13,462 bases of DNA from NCBI GenBank assembly GCA_024640925.1, contig JAHEEB010000024.1:1-13462 (forward strand), given 5' to 3'. Made by a program: the position numbers and the translations under genes. The notes beneath the pieces were generated by a model, which was given only the letters and a program-made list of their open reading frames with translations, was not told the origin of the DNA and searched no databases. This stretch comes from Bacteroidota bacterium (GTDB lineage: Bacteria; Bacteroidota; Bacteroidia; Bacteroidales; UBA10428). Positions 5,623 to 12,905 of the stretch are shown one piece after another (position 1 is the first letter of the stretch; each line of letters starts with the position of its first letter).

Positions 5623-8409
5623 CTAGTAGCTATTATTTATAAATTTTAATGTTTTAATAACCTTGTTATTTTTGAGAATTGCATGATAAACACCAGAGGG
5701 GAATTTGCTTATATCAAACACTACTTCCTGTTCACCATTTAGTTCTTGTGAGCATATTGTTTGTCCCAGCGTATTTATTATCATCAAATTGTTGAATTGT
5801 GAATTATCCTCGCCAAAATGAATCGTAAATTGTCCATCAGGATTGTTTGTAATGTAAATATTCTTTGGTACGAGCTGTTCAATGTTTTCGGTATGTGCCT
5901 GGATAACAACTAGTACATTGCTATAAATTAAATTATCAATATTTGCTTTAACCCGGTAATACATAGTATCACTTTCAACAGGAAATGTTAAATTCCAGAT
6001 GTCATCTGTTTCTTCAGGGTTTTTATCAGAATCTATTGATAGGCTGTTTACAGAGGTACCTTTAAGTAAGTAATAATCAGAAGAAAAAATCGGGTCGAAT
6101 GATTTAGTCATATAATTAAAAGAGAGGAATCCTTCATAATCATTCCATGATAAATTAATTTGTCCATCTACTGTCTTACTGGTTAAATATATTGGTTTAG
6201 AAAGATTATCGACACTTCTTAATCCACATAAATCCTTCCTGTATACTTCATAATACATTGTGCTGTCGAAAGTAGCTGAGTCGGTATAACTACATAAATA
6301 AAAATTACCCATACTATTACCCACAAAATCAGATGATTTATTTTTAAACAGAAGAATCGTATCAATTTTGTTGGTTTTAAGAATATATACTGAATCGTTG
6401 CTATAAGGATCGGTAAAGAAATTGATTACCGGTTGATTTTGATCAGAGAAATTAATTCTGGGATTAATCTGTACCAGGTTCAGATAGTCATAAAGATCAG
6501 AGTATACAACTTTTTGGTTCTGGCATCCGGAACTATCGGTTACTGTGAGTCCAACAGGGTAGTACCCTTCATAATCATAGTGTATTTTATAGTGCCCAAT
6601 GTTAGAACCCGAATCGATAATAGCACTATTCCAATCCCATTCATAATCCAGGTTACTTATGGAATTGCCAGTAACGGAGATCCCAGCATAATTTTTGCAA
6701 TCTTCATCGGGTGTTAGAACCAGGTTAAAATTAGGTGCAATTCGTATATCTACTGTATCAAAGATTGTGTCTCTGCATCCCTGATTATCAATTATTACCG
6801 AGAGACCCCAACATCCGGTTTTTGAATAATTTACCTCAATGGAAGTATCTGCATTTTGTCGACTATTCTGTATACTGTCAAAGTTGTACTCAAAAGTTTC
6901 CAGGCCCGATGGCGTATAATCTACATTTTTACTCAACACCACCAGCATGTTTTCATTCGATCTAAGACAGTGGTAGTCCGAATCTGTCATCAATGTATCC
7001 CATTTTGAATAGTAAGATAGTTGATCGTAATTGGGTACATTTATTAAGTTCAACTTTATTAAATTACTGTGATAATCAGGGTAATCGGAAGTACTAACCC
7101 GTAAATAATTTTTTTGTTTGTTGTATTTTAGAATTTCTGATAAGGGGACTTTCCATTCAAATGAAGAAGAAGTATCAGTACTTACAATATTTATCGGATT
7201 AGTAAATACAGAGCTGTCAGATAATTGCAGGGTAAAAACGTTCGACTTGCTGTAAAGTGTATCTACTGCGATCTGAACAATTGCCGTATCGTTTTTATTT
7301 GGCATACAAAAATCAGTGTTCTTTAATATTGCAGAAAATGTGCGTTTATCTTGAATCAGAATAAACAAAGTGCTTTTATCGCTATATTTATTGTACCCAA
7401 GGCTATATAAATCGCCCGATTCAGAAATTTTAGAATAAAAAATACGAGATGCATAATTGGGATTTGGGCGCAATAAAACTTTTGTAGAAAGAATATTTCC
7501 AGAAGTATCTATTTCACTGTAATAAGTAGTATCCGTAATTTTATATACAGCCATAAAATTATCGTTGGCCAGTTTCATAAACGAGGTAGGATCTGTAAAA
7601 GGATAATGGTTTTTAACCCATACTTTATTCCCGTCTTTATCACATTTTATAATAGGAAAATAATTTGATGTGCCATTATAATATAGACAACTATCACTTC
7701 CTTCAGCAATATACTCTCCACCCATCATTTCACTATTTATATGTCGTTTTGTCCATAACGTATCACAATCGGCAGTAAATTTTATAAGACAAGGATTCAT
7801 ATCCGCGTCGTGTAGGCTATAGTATATATTGCAGCTGCCAATTATTATCAAATTTCCATCAGAAGAGGGTGTCATGTAACTTAATTCCCAGTCATTATAA
7901 TTTAGTTCCGCTCTGGTTATAAATTCTTTTTTCAAAAGAATATTTCCATTGGCATCAATTTTCAATAACTCCAATGCATATGCAGTTGTTTTGCTTTGGC
8001 CTGCTAAATAAATCATCCCGTTGTACACCGTTACCGCCTCAAAATAACAATCACTGAAATTGATATTCCATAAAATTTCGCCATCATTGTTTATTCTGAG
8101 AATATTACTTTCCTTAACAAGGATGAAACTTTCATCATCATAAATTACTATATTGTTTCTTGATTTATAATATGTTGTCGGCAGATTAGCTTTAGTCCAG
8201 AGTAAATCCCCATCGGAATTCAGTTTAAAAAGTTTGTCGTAAAAGGAAACAATGGTATTTTCGTCGGCAGTTATAATAAATTTTGATTTTTCCGCGAAAT
8301 TAGCATTTTCTTTGAGCTCATAAAATTCATTGTATTGAACTGATTGAGTGTAGACAATGTTTACAAGCATCAGAGTTAAGATAACGAGAATAAGTTTTTT
8401 TGTTTTCAT
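5623..8409 (-). CDS. Large secreted T9SS cargo: beta-propeller, PKD/Fn3-like domains, type A sorting tail
   Basis: This 928-residue protein has a signal peptide (hydrophobic 6-20, cleavage near VYT-QS). Residues about 40-350 hold at least six repeats of the type 'GDLLWTK' (start near 67, 110, 155, 215, 260 and 304, mostly 43-45 apart), as in PQQ-like or delta-60 beta-propeller sheets. Two PKD-like segments follow (about 480-556 and 560-640; FEYNFDS, YEGYYPVGLTVTDSSGC). A fibronectin-III-like segment is at about 738-836 (INLSWNDYEG to MYYRVKA). The last 80 residues (849-928) are a type A Por secretion tail: ITNNPDGQFTI, LGQTICSQEL, DISKFPSGVYHAILKN, VIKTLKFI. Known family behaviour is export through the T9SS, tail cleavage and often attachment to A-LPS. 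It probably acts at the surface in adhesion or binding; no catalytic domain is visible. It is monocistronic with its own terminator. Confidence 0.88.
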   Translation of the reverse strand: MKTKKLILVILTLMLVNIVYTQSVQYNEFYELKENANFAEKSKFIITADENTIVSFYDKLFKLNSDGDLLWTKANLPTTYYKSRNNIVIYDDESFILVKESNILRINNDGEILWNINFSDCYFEAVTVYNGMIYLAGQSKTTAYALELLKIDANGNILLKKEFITRAELNYNDWELSYMTPSSDGNLIIIGSCNIYYSLHDADMNPCLIKFTADCDTLWTKRHINSEMMGGEYIAEGSDSCLYYNGTSNYFPIIKCDKDGNKVWVKNHYPFTDPTSFMKLANDNFMAVYKITDTTYYSEIDTSGNILSTKVLLRPNPNYASRIFYSKISESGDLYSLGYNKYSDKSTLFILIQDKRTFSAILKNTDFCMPNKNDTAIVQIAVDTLYSKSNVFTLQLSDSSVFTNPINIVSTDTSSSFEWKVPLSEILKYNKQKNYLRVSTSDYPDYHSNLIKLNLINVPNYDQLSYYSKWDTLMTDSDYHCLRSNENMLVVLSKNVDYTPSGLETFEYNFDSIQNSRQNADTSIEVNYSKTGCWGLSVIIDNQGCRDTIFDTVDIRIAPNFNLVLTPDEDCKNYAGISVTGNSISNLDYEWDWNSAIIDSGSNIGHYKIHYDYEGYYPVGLTVTDSSGCQNQKVVYSDLYDYLNLVQINPRINFSDQNQPVINFFTDPYSNDSVYILKTNKIDTILLFKNKSSDFVGNSMGNFYLCSYTDSATFDSTMYYEVYRKDLCGLRSVDNLSKPIYLTSKTVDGQINLSWNDYEGFLSFNYMTKSFDPIFSSDYYLLKGTSVNSLSIDSDKNPEETDDIWNLTFPVESDTMYYRVKANIDNLIYSNVLVVIQAHTENIEQLVPKNIYITNNPDGQFTIHFGEDNSQFNNLMIINTLGQTICSQELNGEQEVVFDISKFPSGVYHAILKNNKVIKTLKFINNSY

Positions 8410-8477
8410 GTGCTTAGATTTAAGGAATAGAAAAACAAAATCGTCTTATTTAAAGATCTCAAATTACCAAAAATCCC

Positions 8478-8637
8478 TTACTCGAAATGAATAAATTTTA
8501 GAAAAAGTGCACTTTTTGTTTGCAGTTTGCAGTATTGCATATGACTAAAACCATCCTGCTCACTTACATCCAATGGTATGGTACATCTGCTCCCTGTCAT
8601 ATTTCTGATTTCTTTTCATGTAAGGTAGAGATATCAT
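8478..8637 (-). pseudogene. Possible decayed transposase-accessory ORF (IS66 TnpA-like), frameshifted
   Basis: On the minus strand a 25-codon frame (ATG 8637-8635 to TGA 8562-8560) reads ...KYDREQMYHTIGCK. The next frame, from about 8573 to TAA at 8480-8478, continues LDVSEQDGFSHMQYCKLQT. Joined across one frameshift, the pattern '(R/K)EQMY..I........DGFS..QYCK' resembles the small helix-turn accessory proteins of IS66-type elements in Bacteroidota ('EqMy.lIe.w..SgLSq..FCk'). The match is short and made from memory. No large transposase and no terminal inverted repeats are visible. The alternative is plain non-coding DNA. Confidence 0.3.
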
Positions 8638-8703
8638 GGTGGATCTTGGAAATCTTTTTAGGTTGTACTATACACTACACTACTTTGCAGTGTGGATACA
8701 ATG

Positions 8704-8728
8704 AAAAAGCGTAGGAAAGCCTATGCTT
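8704..8728 (-). terminator. Possible terminator of the glycosyltransferase-flippase-methyltransferase operon
   Basis: Arms 8720-8728 and 8707-8715 pair over 9 positions with one mismatch on the minus strand, around a 4-base loop. A T5 (A5 at 8704-8708) overlaps the stem base. It is 125 bases beyond the methyltransferase stop at 8853. The stem is short and AT-flanked, so this is only a candidate; no better hairpin with a T-run lies closer to the stop. Confidence 0.35.
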
Positions 8729-8754
8729 AGTGCTTTGTTCAAGGGTTGTGCTTG

Positions 8755-8824
8755 TTATTTGGACAAGCTACGCTTAGTCTGTGGAATTTTGTTTTTTATT
8801 TGGATAATCAACGATAAGTCTGGG
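8755..8824. repeat. Degenerate direct repeat, two clear copies about 41 bases apart
   Basis: Bases 8755-8784 and 8796-8824 share TTATTTGGA at one end and AGTCTG near the other, agreeing at about 22 of 27 aligned positions. A weaker third copy may lie at about 8712-8731 (ending in GCTTAGT). The stretch does not code convincingly. It could be a decayed mobile-element end or an old tandem duplication. Confidence 0.4.
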
Positions 8825-8852
8825 CTTCCATGCTTCGTTCTAAATTTCTTTC

Positions 8853-9767
8853 TTATTTTTTCTCCAAAATGAGTATGGAATGGTTGAATGAATCGGTTCC
8901 TGCATTTCTGAAGTCATTTTTGCTAAAAACTTCGTATTTAAAGTTTAAATCTTGAAACAGTTCACTATAGTTTCTGGGGTAACGATGGAAATCAAAATCA
9001 TGACTTGGTCCATGCAATTCATATAAAATAATCACCTTCTTTGAAATTCTGTAAATATTATCAACAACGGTTTTTATTAAATCATGCGGAATGTGCATTA
9101 ATAAACCACTTGTAAAAACTACATCAATTGAATTTGAATCAATTTTATCCAAGCTATAAACACTATTTGATAAAACGCAAAGATCATTTCCAACCTGTTT
9201 TTTTGCTAATTCAATAGCACTCTGATTTATTTCAACACAGAACAAGTTACAATTTTGATTTTTCTTTTTTACAAAATATAAGTTTCTTCCGCTTCCACAA
9301 CCTATTTCCAACACAGAATTTGGATGGTAACTGCTTATCACATCAGATAACCACTCAGTCCTTTTAAAGTTTTCCTGTATTTGTTTATTCAATTCTTTGT
9401 GTTCATTATAATCAGAAATAGTTTTCCAAAAGTTTTCTCTATCAATAGCAGCAGCATTGTTTATCGATTTTACTATAACAAATTTATTTTCATAATTAAT
9501 AATTCGATAATTACTTTGCAGCTTTTTATACTTTGAAGAAAAAAGAGATTTATAAATTACGGGGCCATTTTCAATCCTTTTTGCAAATAAAAACTCATCT
9601 CCTTTTATTATTCGTACAAGAAGTTTAAAAATAAGACTTATTTTAAAACTTCTTAACCAAAGATTATCTGAATTATATTTATAAATGAAAATAAACAATG
9701 GTTTTTTCATGAAAATATATAAAGCCTTTGGGATTTCTATTTTTTTGTTATTCAGTATTTTAATCAT
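8853..9767 (-). CDS. Class I SAM-dependent methyltransferase with long N-terminal extension
   Basis: This is a 304-residue protein. The Rossmann methyltransferase domain covers about 110-304. It has motif I VLEIGCGSGR (152-161), an acidic residue after strand 2 (VEIN, Glu179) for the SAM ribose, and motif IV DVVFTSGLLMHIP (215-227). A short ENFWKTISDY lead (111-120) resembles the EQENFW start of pseudaminic-acid-associated methylases. YELHGPSHDFDFHRYPRNYSELF (249-271) sits where that family has its post-motif NENY/RDY region. The first ~105 residues are basic and hydrophobic (KKPLFIFIYK, LIFKLLVRII), resemble no domain I know, and may bind membrane. It is last in the operon, 28 bases after the flippase. 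The likely role is methylation of a sugar or sugar nucleotide of the surface glycan; the substrate is unknown. It is a divergent relative of the gene at 12906. Confidence 0.85.
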   Translation of the reverse strand: MIKILNNKKIEIPKALYIFMKKPLFIFIYKYNSDNLWLRSFKISLIFKLLVRIIKGDEFLFAKRIENGPVIYKSLFSSKYKKLQSNYRIINYENKFVIVKSINNAAAIDRENFWKTISDYNEHKELNKQIQENFKRTEWLSDVISSYHPNSVLEIGCGSGRNLYFVKKKNQNCNLFCVEINQSAIELAKKQVGNDLCVLSNSVYSLDKIDSNSIDVVFTSGLLMHIPHDLIKTVVDNIYRISKKVIILYELHGPSHDFDFHRYPRNYSELFQDLNFKYEVFSKNDFRNAGTDSFNHSILILEKK

Positions 9768-9795
9768 AACTATTATTAATTATACAAGTTAATTG

Positions 9796-11304
9796 TTAAT
9801 TTAAGTGACCAATTTTCTTTATGTATTTTAGTAATTTAGTGATTACATTATCATATACTTCCTTCATATCATATGATACCTTAAATAATAAAGAAAATAT
9901 AACATATACGATGGAGATAATGACACTTTTTAAAAGCATTGTGATATAAACATTTATTACATTAGGAATAAATAAAGTTGAAATTAAACTCAATCCGATA
10001 ATTGCCAGAATTTTGAGCGAGTTTAAGTCAAATGGGACCAATTTATATTTTGAATAAACAAACAGAGCTCTCAAGCTGGTACTTAGAAAAGAAGTAATGG
10101 CGGAAGCCAATGCAACTCCTTCAATTCCAAAATAAGGTATGAGTAAAATATTTGAAACTACAGTAAGTACTAACAATAAAGCCTGAAACAACATTTCATA
10201 CCGGTAATATTTGGTAATTATAATTATAGAATAGTTAATAGAGTTAATTAATTCATACAGCTTAGAAATTCCTAAAATAATGATTACAATTTCAATCTGT
10301 CCGAATTTACTTCCCAGAATATTCATAAATCCATCGAGATTCAAAAGAATGATCATTAAGATATAACTTACCGTAAGAAAAAGATTTGAAGTAGATTTAT
10401 GGTAAAGTTGGGCTATCTGCTGATTGTCTTTTTTTTCGATACTCTCAGATAAAAAAGGAACTACAATAGATTGGATGGATCGGGAAGGAGTCTGCATCAC
10501 AGTAATAAAAAATAAAGCAATACTATAGTATGCTACTTCCTCCAGATTAATATATTTATTGATCATAAATAAGTCAATCCTTGATATAACCGTAGAAGAA
10601 ACACCTGCCAGCAAACTGAAAAATCCAAAATTAAAGATTTCTTTTACCAGCTTCTTCTTTTTAAAGAATGAAAAATCGATGGAATATGCAAAAGGAACTT
10701 CTTTCTTTATATAAAAAAGTAATAGAGCCAATTGTATAATCAAGGCAAAGAAGTAAAGATTAAAAAACGACCTAAAGGAAATTTTAAAATACCAAAGAAC
10801 AACAATTAAGAGGAAAGTCCATATTTTAATAAAAGTATCTTTTAAAAAGGTAGGATATGAGGTCTTATAATAAACTCTTGCATAGTAAAGAAAGAAATAA
10901 AAAAAAGTATGAATAAAAAATATCGGAAAGAAATAAAGATAATATTGCTGAAACAGGGCATTGTCTTTTGAATCAGAACTAAAAATCGGGGTCCGGAAGA
11001 GATAAACCACAATAGACATGATGATTAATCCAATCAAAACAATAATAAAGAGAAAATTAACAAAAGAACCCCTTTCCGATTCTTGTATACGAGGCCAGAA
11101 TTTTATTATGATATTCGAAAATCCAAATAAGGCAAAGGGCATAAAAAGCATTACATACGAAATGAGCAATTGTATAAGACCCCATTGACCCGGATTCTGA
11201 TCGAATACTTTTGGAACAATAAATAGGGTATATAAAGCTCCTAAACCAATTCCTATAAAACTGTAAATTGTATTTTTAATACTTTCTTTTGCTACAATTC
11301 CCAT
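9796..11304 (-). CDS. Wzx-like oligosaccharide flippase (MOP superfamily)
   Basis: This 502-residue protein has about 14 predicted membrane helices, near 13-31, 43-61, 81-103, 119-140, 160-175, 181-198, 221-240, 254-270, 309-322, 337-352, 371-390, 393-416, 430-446 and 452-474. It has the flippase layout: a start of the type GIVAKESIKNTIYSFIG, VPKVFDQNPGQWGLIQLL (30-47) after helix 1, SRIDLFMINKYI (241-252) at the start of the second half, and GIEGVALASAITS (393-405) near the end. Length and topology are normal for Wzx/PST proteins, which move undecaprenyl-diphosphate-linked repeat units across the inner membrane. It lies between a glycosyltransferase (6 bases upstream) and a methyltransferase (28 bases downstream). 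It is visibly AT-rich, as flippase genes often are. The transported glycan cannot be read from the sequence. Confidence 0.92.
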   Translation of the reverse strand: MGIVAKESIKNTIYSFIGIGLGALYTLFIVPKVFDQNPGQWGLIQLLISYVMLFMPFALFGFSNIIIKFWPRIQESERGSFVNFLFIIVLIGLIIMSIVVYLFRTPIFSSDSKDNALFQQYYLYFFPIFFIHTFFYFFLYYARVYYKTSYPTFLKDTFIKIWTFLLIVVLWYFKISFRSFFNLYFFALIIQLALLLFYIKKEVPFAYSIDFSFFKKKKLVKEIFNFGFFSLLAGVSSTVISRIDLFMINKYINLEEVAYYSIALFFITVMQTPSRSIQSIVVPFLSESIEKKDNQQIAQLYHKSTSNLFLTVSYILMIILLNLDGFMNILGSKFGQIEIVIIILGISKLYELINSINYSIIIITKYYRYEMLFQALLLVLTVVSNILLIPYFGIEGVALASAITSFLSTSLRALFVYSKYKLVPFDLNSLKILAIIGLSLISTLFIPNVINVYITMLLKSVIISIVYVIFSLLFKVSYDMKEVYDNVITKLLKYIKKIGHLN

Positions 11305-11310
11305 AACGGG

Positions 11311-12759
11311 TTATTCTATTTTATTTTTAATATATGAATAAATCCTTTCCGTATTCATAGGATCATAAATGGATTTCTGGTAATAGACATTATTATAATA
11401 TCCGGGAAGAGTTAATTTTTCAAAAGCTTTTAAATATAGTTTTGTGGATTTAAGTTCGGGAATGACTTTTTGATTCACAATTTGTTCTATTGCATTTTTT
11501 AAATCATTTATAGTCTGAATTCGAAAAACACCATCGGCATATTGATAATAAAATTCACCAAACATTATCACAGGTTTTTGTCTGAATAAACCTTCCCAAC
11601 CGGCAGTGCCTGTAGCAGTAGCAATAGCTTTACAATTTTGAATGAGTTTATAGGTATCGAATTTCCTTGAAACTAAAACAACATTGGGTAGTTTTGCCAT
11701 TTCACGATAAAAATTCAAGGTCCGGCCCCAACTTTTTTGTTTTGGATTTTCCTTAACATAAATTAAAAAATCAGGGGGAACAGAATGGGAAATCATCTGG
11801 GCAATAAGCAATTGTTCCACAAATACCCCTGCCAACGGGCAAGTCGAAAGTTCTGGCTGTAAATGCAAGGTGAGATAAATATAATTTTTGGATAAATCCG
11901 GAACTTTACACCTTGATTCGTAAAATCTTTTATATCTATAATCTTTAATAAACAGAAGTCTATTAATCATTCTGTTAAGAAAAATTCGAAGCAGTGAGAT
12001 GTCTGATATTTTCTTATAATTTGATATTTTAAATAACTTTAATATGCTTTTTCCAAATAAAATCAGCTTTCCGGAAATATGTTTGGTTAACCCTGTTTTT
12101 TTCATGTAAACAGGTGTTGGATTATAGCCTGGCATAACCTGACTATTGAACACATGCTGTGCTCTGTCTCCTAATTCAATTTCATCTATTGAGCAGTTTA
12201 CATATTCTGTTCTAAGTTTTTTATATTCTTTTTCCAATTCAGGAAAAAACGGATGTATCTGGTCGAGAGGAATAATAAAATCAGGGATAGTCTGGTGAAA
12301 AAATAAGGTTTTTATACCATACACTTTGCATAAACAATAAATAACGTAATCATAATTTTCATGAGGAATATTGCCTGAAATAAAACAAGATATTTGATAG
12401 GTTTTAATTATATGATTCCAATATCGGACATGTTTCAAATAGAGCTCTTTTCTTTTGGGATAATTTATTGTTCCGATATAGGGTTCCATTCTTTCCATCA
12501 TTCTTAAGACAGTAACCTCGCAATTATCAAGCTTATTCAGCAGCATACTATCTAAGGGTTCAATATCTAACCAGTTTACCGGATAAAAGCCTAATGATAT
12601 ATCCTTAAAGTGGAGACTGGTTACTCCAGGCAAGGCAGATAATACAGTTTTATAATCATTGTCAATTATAAAGCAATGCACGGGTTTGTAATCCGAAATT
12701 AGTTTTGCCGGAATCGGCTTTAAATTGCTATCATGAAAACCATTGAGTATAAAATTCAT
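11311..12759 (-). CDS. Capsule-synthesis type glycosyltransferase (KpsC/KpsS-like C-terminal domain)
   Basis: This 482-residue protein has no signal peptide or convincing membrane helix, so it is probably cytoplasmic or peripheral. The C-terminal ~200 residues carry the blocks of the capsule biosynthesis family: LTLHLQPELSTCPLAGVFVE (296-315), YVKENPKQ (334-341), NVVLVSRKFDTYKLI (359-373), ATATGTAGWEGL (380-391) and KPVIMFGEFYY (395-405). The KEN-P and TGTAGWE motifs are the expected sugar-nucleotide-site motifs of this GT-B-like family, related to the Kdo transferases KpsC/KpsS. The first ~280 residues are a poorly recognisable acceptor half. It opens the operon (start ATG 12757-12759) and is followed 6 bases later by the flippase. 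A glycan-building transferase role is well supported; donor and acceptor are unknown. Confidence 0.85.
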   Translation of the reverse strand: MNFILNGFHDSNLKPIPAKLISDYKPVHCFIIDNDYKTVLSALPGVTSLHFKDISLGFYPVNWLDIEPLDSMLLNKLDNCEVTVLRMMERMEPYIGTINYPKRKELYLKHVRYWNHIIKTYQISCFISGNIPHENYDYVIYCLCKVYGIKTLFFHQTIPDFIIPLDQIHPFFPELEKEYKKLRTEYVNCSIDEIELGDRAQHVFNSQVMPGYNPTPVYMKKTGLTKHISGKLILFGKSILKLFKISNYKKISDISLLRIFLNRMINRLLFIKDYRYKRFYESRCKVPDLSKNYIYLTLHLQPELSTCPLAGVFVEQLLIAQMISHSVPPDFLIYVKENPKQKSWGRTLNFYREMAKLPNVVLVSRKFDTYKLIQNCKAIATATGTAGWEGLFRQKPVIMFGEFYYQYADGVFRIQTINDLKNAIEQIVNQKVIPELKSTKLYLKAFEKLTLPGYYNNVYYQKSIYDPMNTERIYSYIKNKIE

Positions 12760-12797
12760 TTACAGCAAATAAGATTAAGGTTGCAAAACAAGAATGG

Positions 12798-12817
12798 CTG
12801 CAAATGTATCAATTATT
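12798..12817 (-). repeat. 20-base exact repeat, copy 2 (upstream of the glycosyltransferase operon)
   Basis: This is the partner of 5578-5597. It sits in the 146-base gap between the divergent genes at 12759 and 12906. Its outer 7 bases (12811-12817, AATTATT) also form an inverted repeat with 12825-12831 (AATAATT) across a 7-base spacer, an operator-like arrangement not present at copy 1. Confidence 0.75.
12801..12808 (-). promoter_or_regulatory. -7 promoter box for the glycosyltransferase-flippase-methyltransferase operon
   Basis: The minus strand reads TACATTTG followed by C, an exact TAnnTTTG match. A TTG lies 15 bases upstream (12824-12826 on the plus strand), closer than the usual -33 spacing. 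Transcription would start near 12795 and leave a leader of about 35 bases before the ATG at 12759. Confidence 0.55.
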
Positions 12818-12881
12818 TTATCACAATAATTAATAAGACTTGTTTTGATAGTAAATAAGTTTCTGGCTTCAAAACTTTTTC

Positions 12882-12889
12882 TATTTTTG
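12882..12889 (+). promoter_or_regulatory. -7 promoter box for the divergent methyltransferase gene
   Basis: TATTTTTG followed by C is an exact TAnnTTTG match, 16 bases before the ATG at 12906. This predicts a very short leader of about 10 bases and no Shine-Dalgarno site. A clear TTG -33 element is not visible at the expected distance. Confidence 0.5.
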
Positions 12890-12905
12890 CCAAAAATAAA
12901 CAATA

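Larger units (their letters stand above)
8410..8852. other. 443-base gene-poor gap with relic-like sequence
   Basis: No intact gene is convincing here. By eye the stretch 8520-8850 has a more even base composition than the AT-rich genes around it. Contents from left to right: the leader of the T9SS gene without an exact TAnnTTTG box; a perfect 16-base palindrome centred on GTGCAC (8502-8517); a possible frameshifted transposase-accessory relic (8478-8637, minus); a hairpin followed by T5 on the minus strand (8704-8728); and degenerate repeats (8755-8824). A 64-codon plus-strand ORF at 8520-8714 lacks recognisable features and is not annotated as a gene. Confidence 0.6.

Noticed and set aside
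6433..6965. Two plus-strand ORFs (94 and 76 codons) antisense to the T9SS cargo gene
   Set aside because: They are shadows of a long, domain-rich gene on the opposite strand, with no independent evidence.
5623..8409. Cargo gene considered as an enzyme (protease or glycan hydrolase)
   Set aside because: Only propeller-like, PKD-like, Fn3-like and sorting-tail segments are visible. No catalytic motif was found.
8520..8714. 64-codon plus-strand ORF starting MQFAVLHMTK
   Set aside because: No recognisable domain, odd composition, no promoter or start signal, and it runs antisense through the possible relic ORF. It looks like a chance open frame.
12811..12831. AATTATT/AATAATT dyad treated as a separate operator
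   Set aside because: It is short, made only of A and T, and overlaps the 20-base repeat. It is mentioned there and not called on its own.
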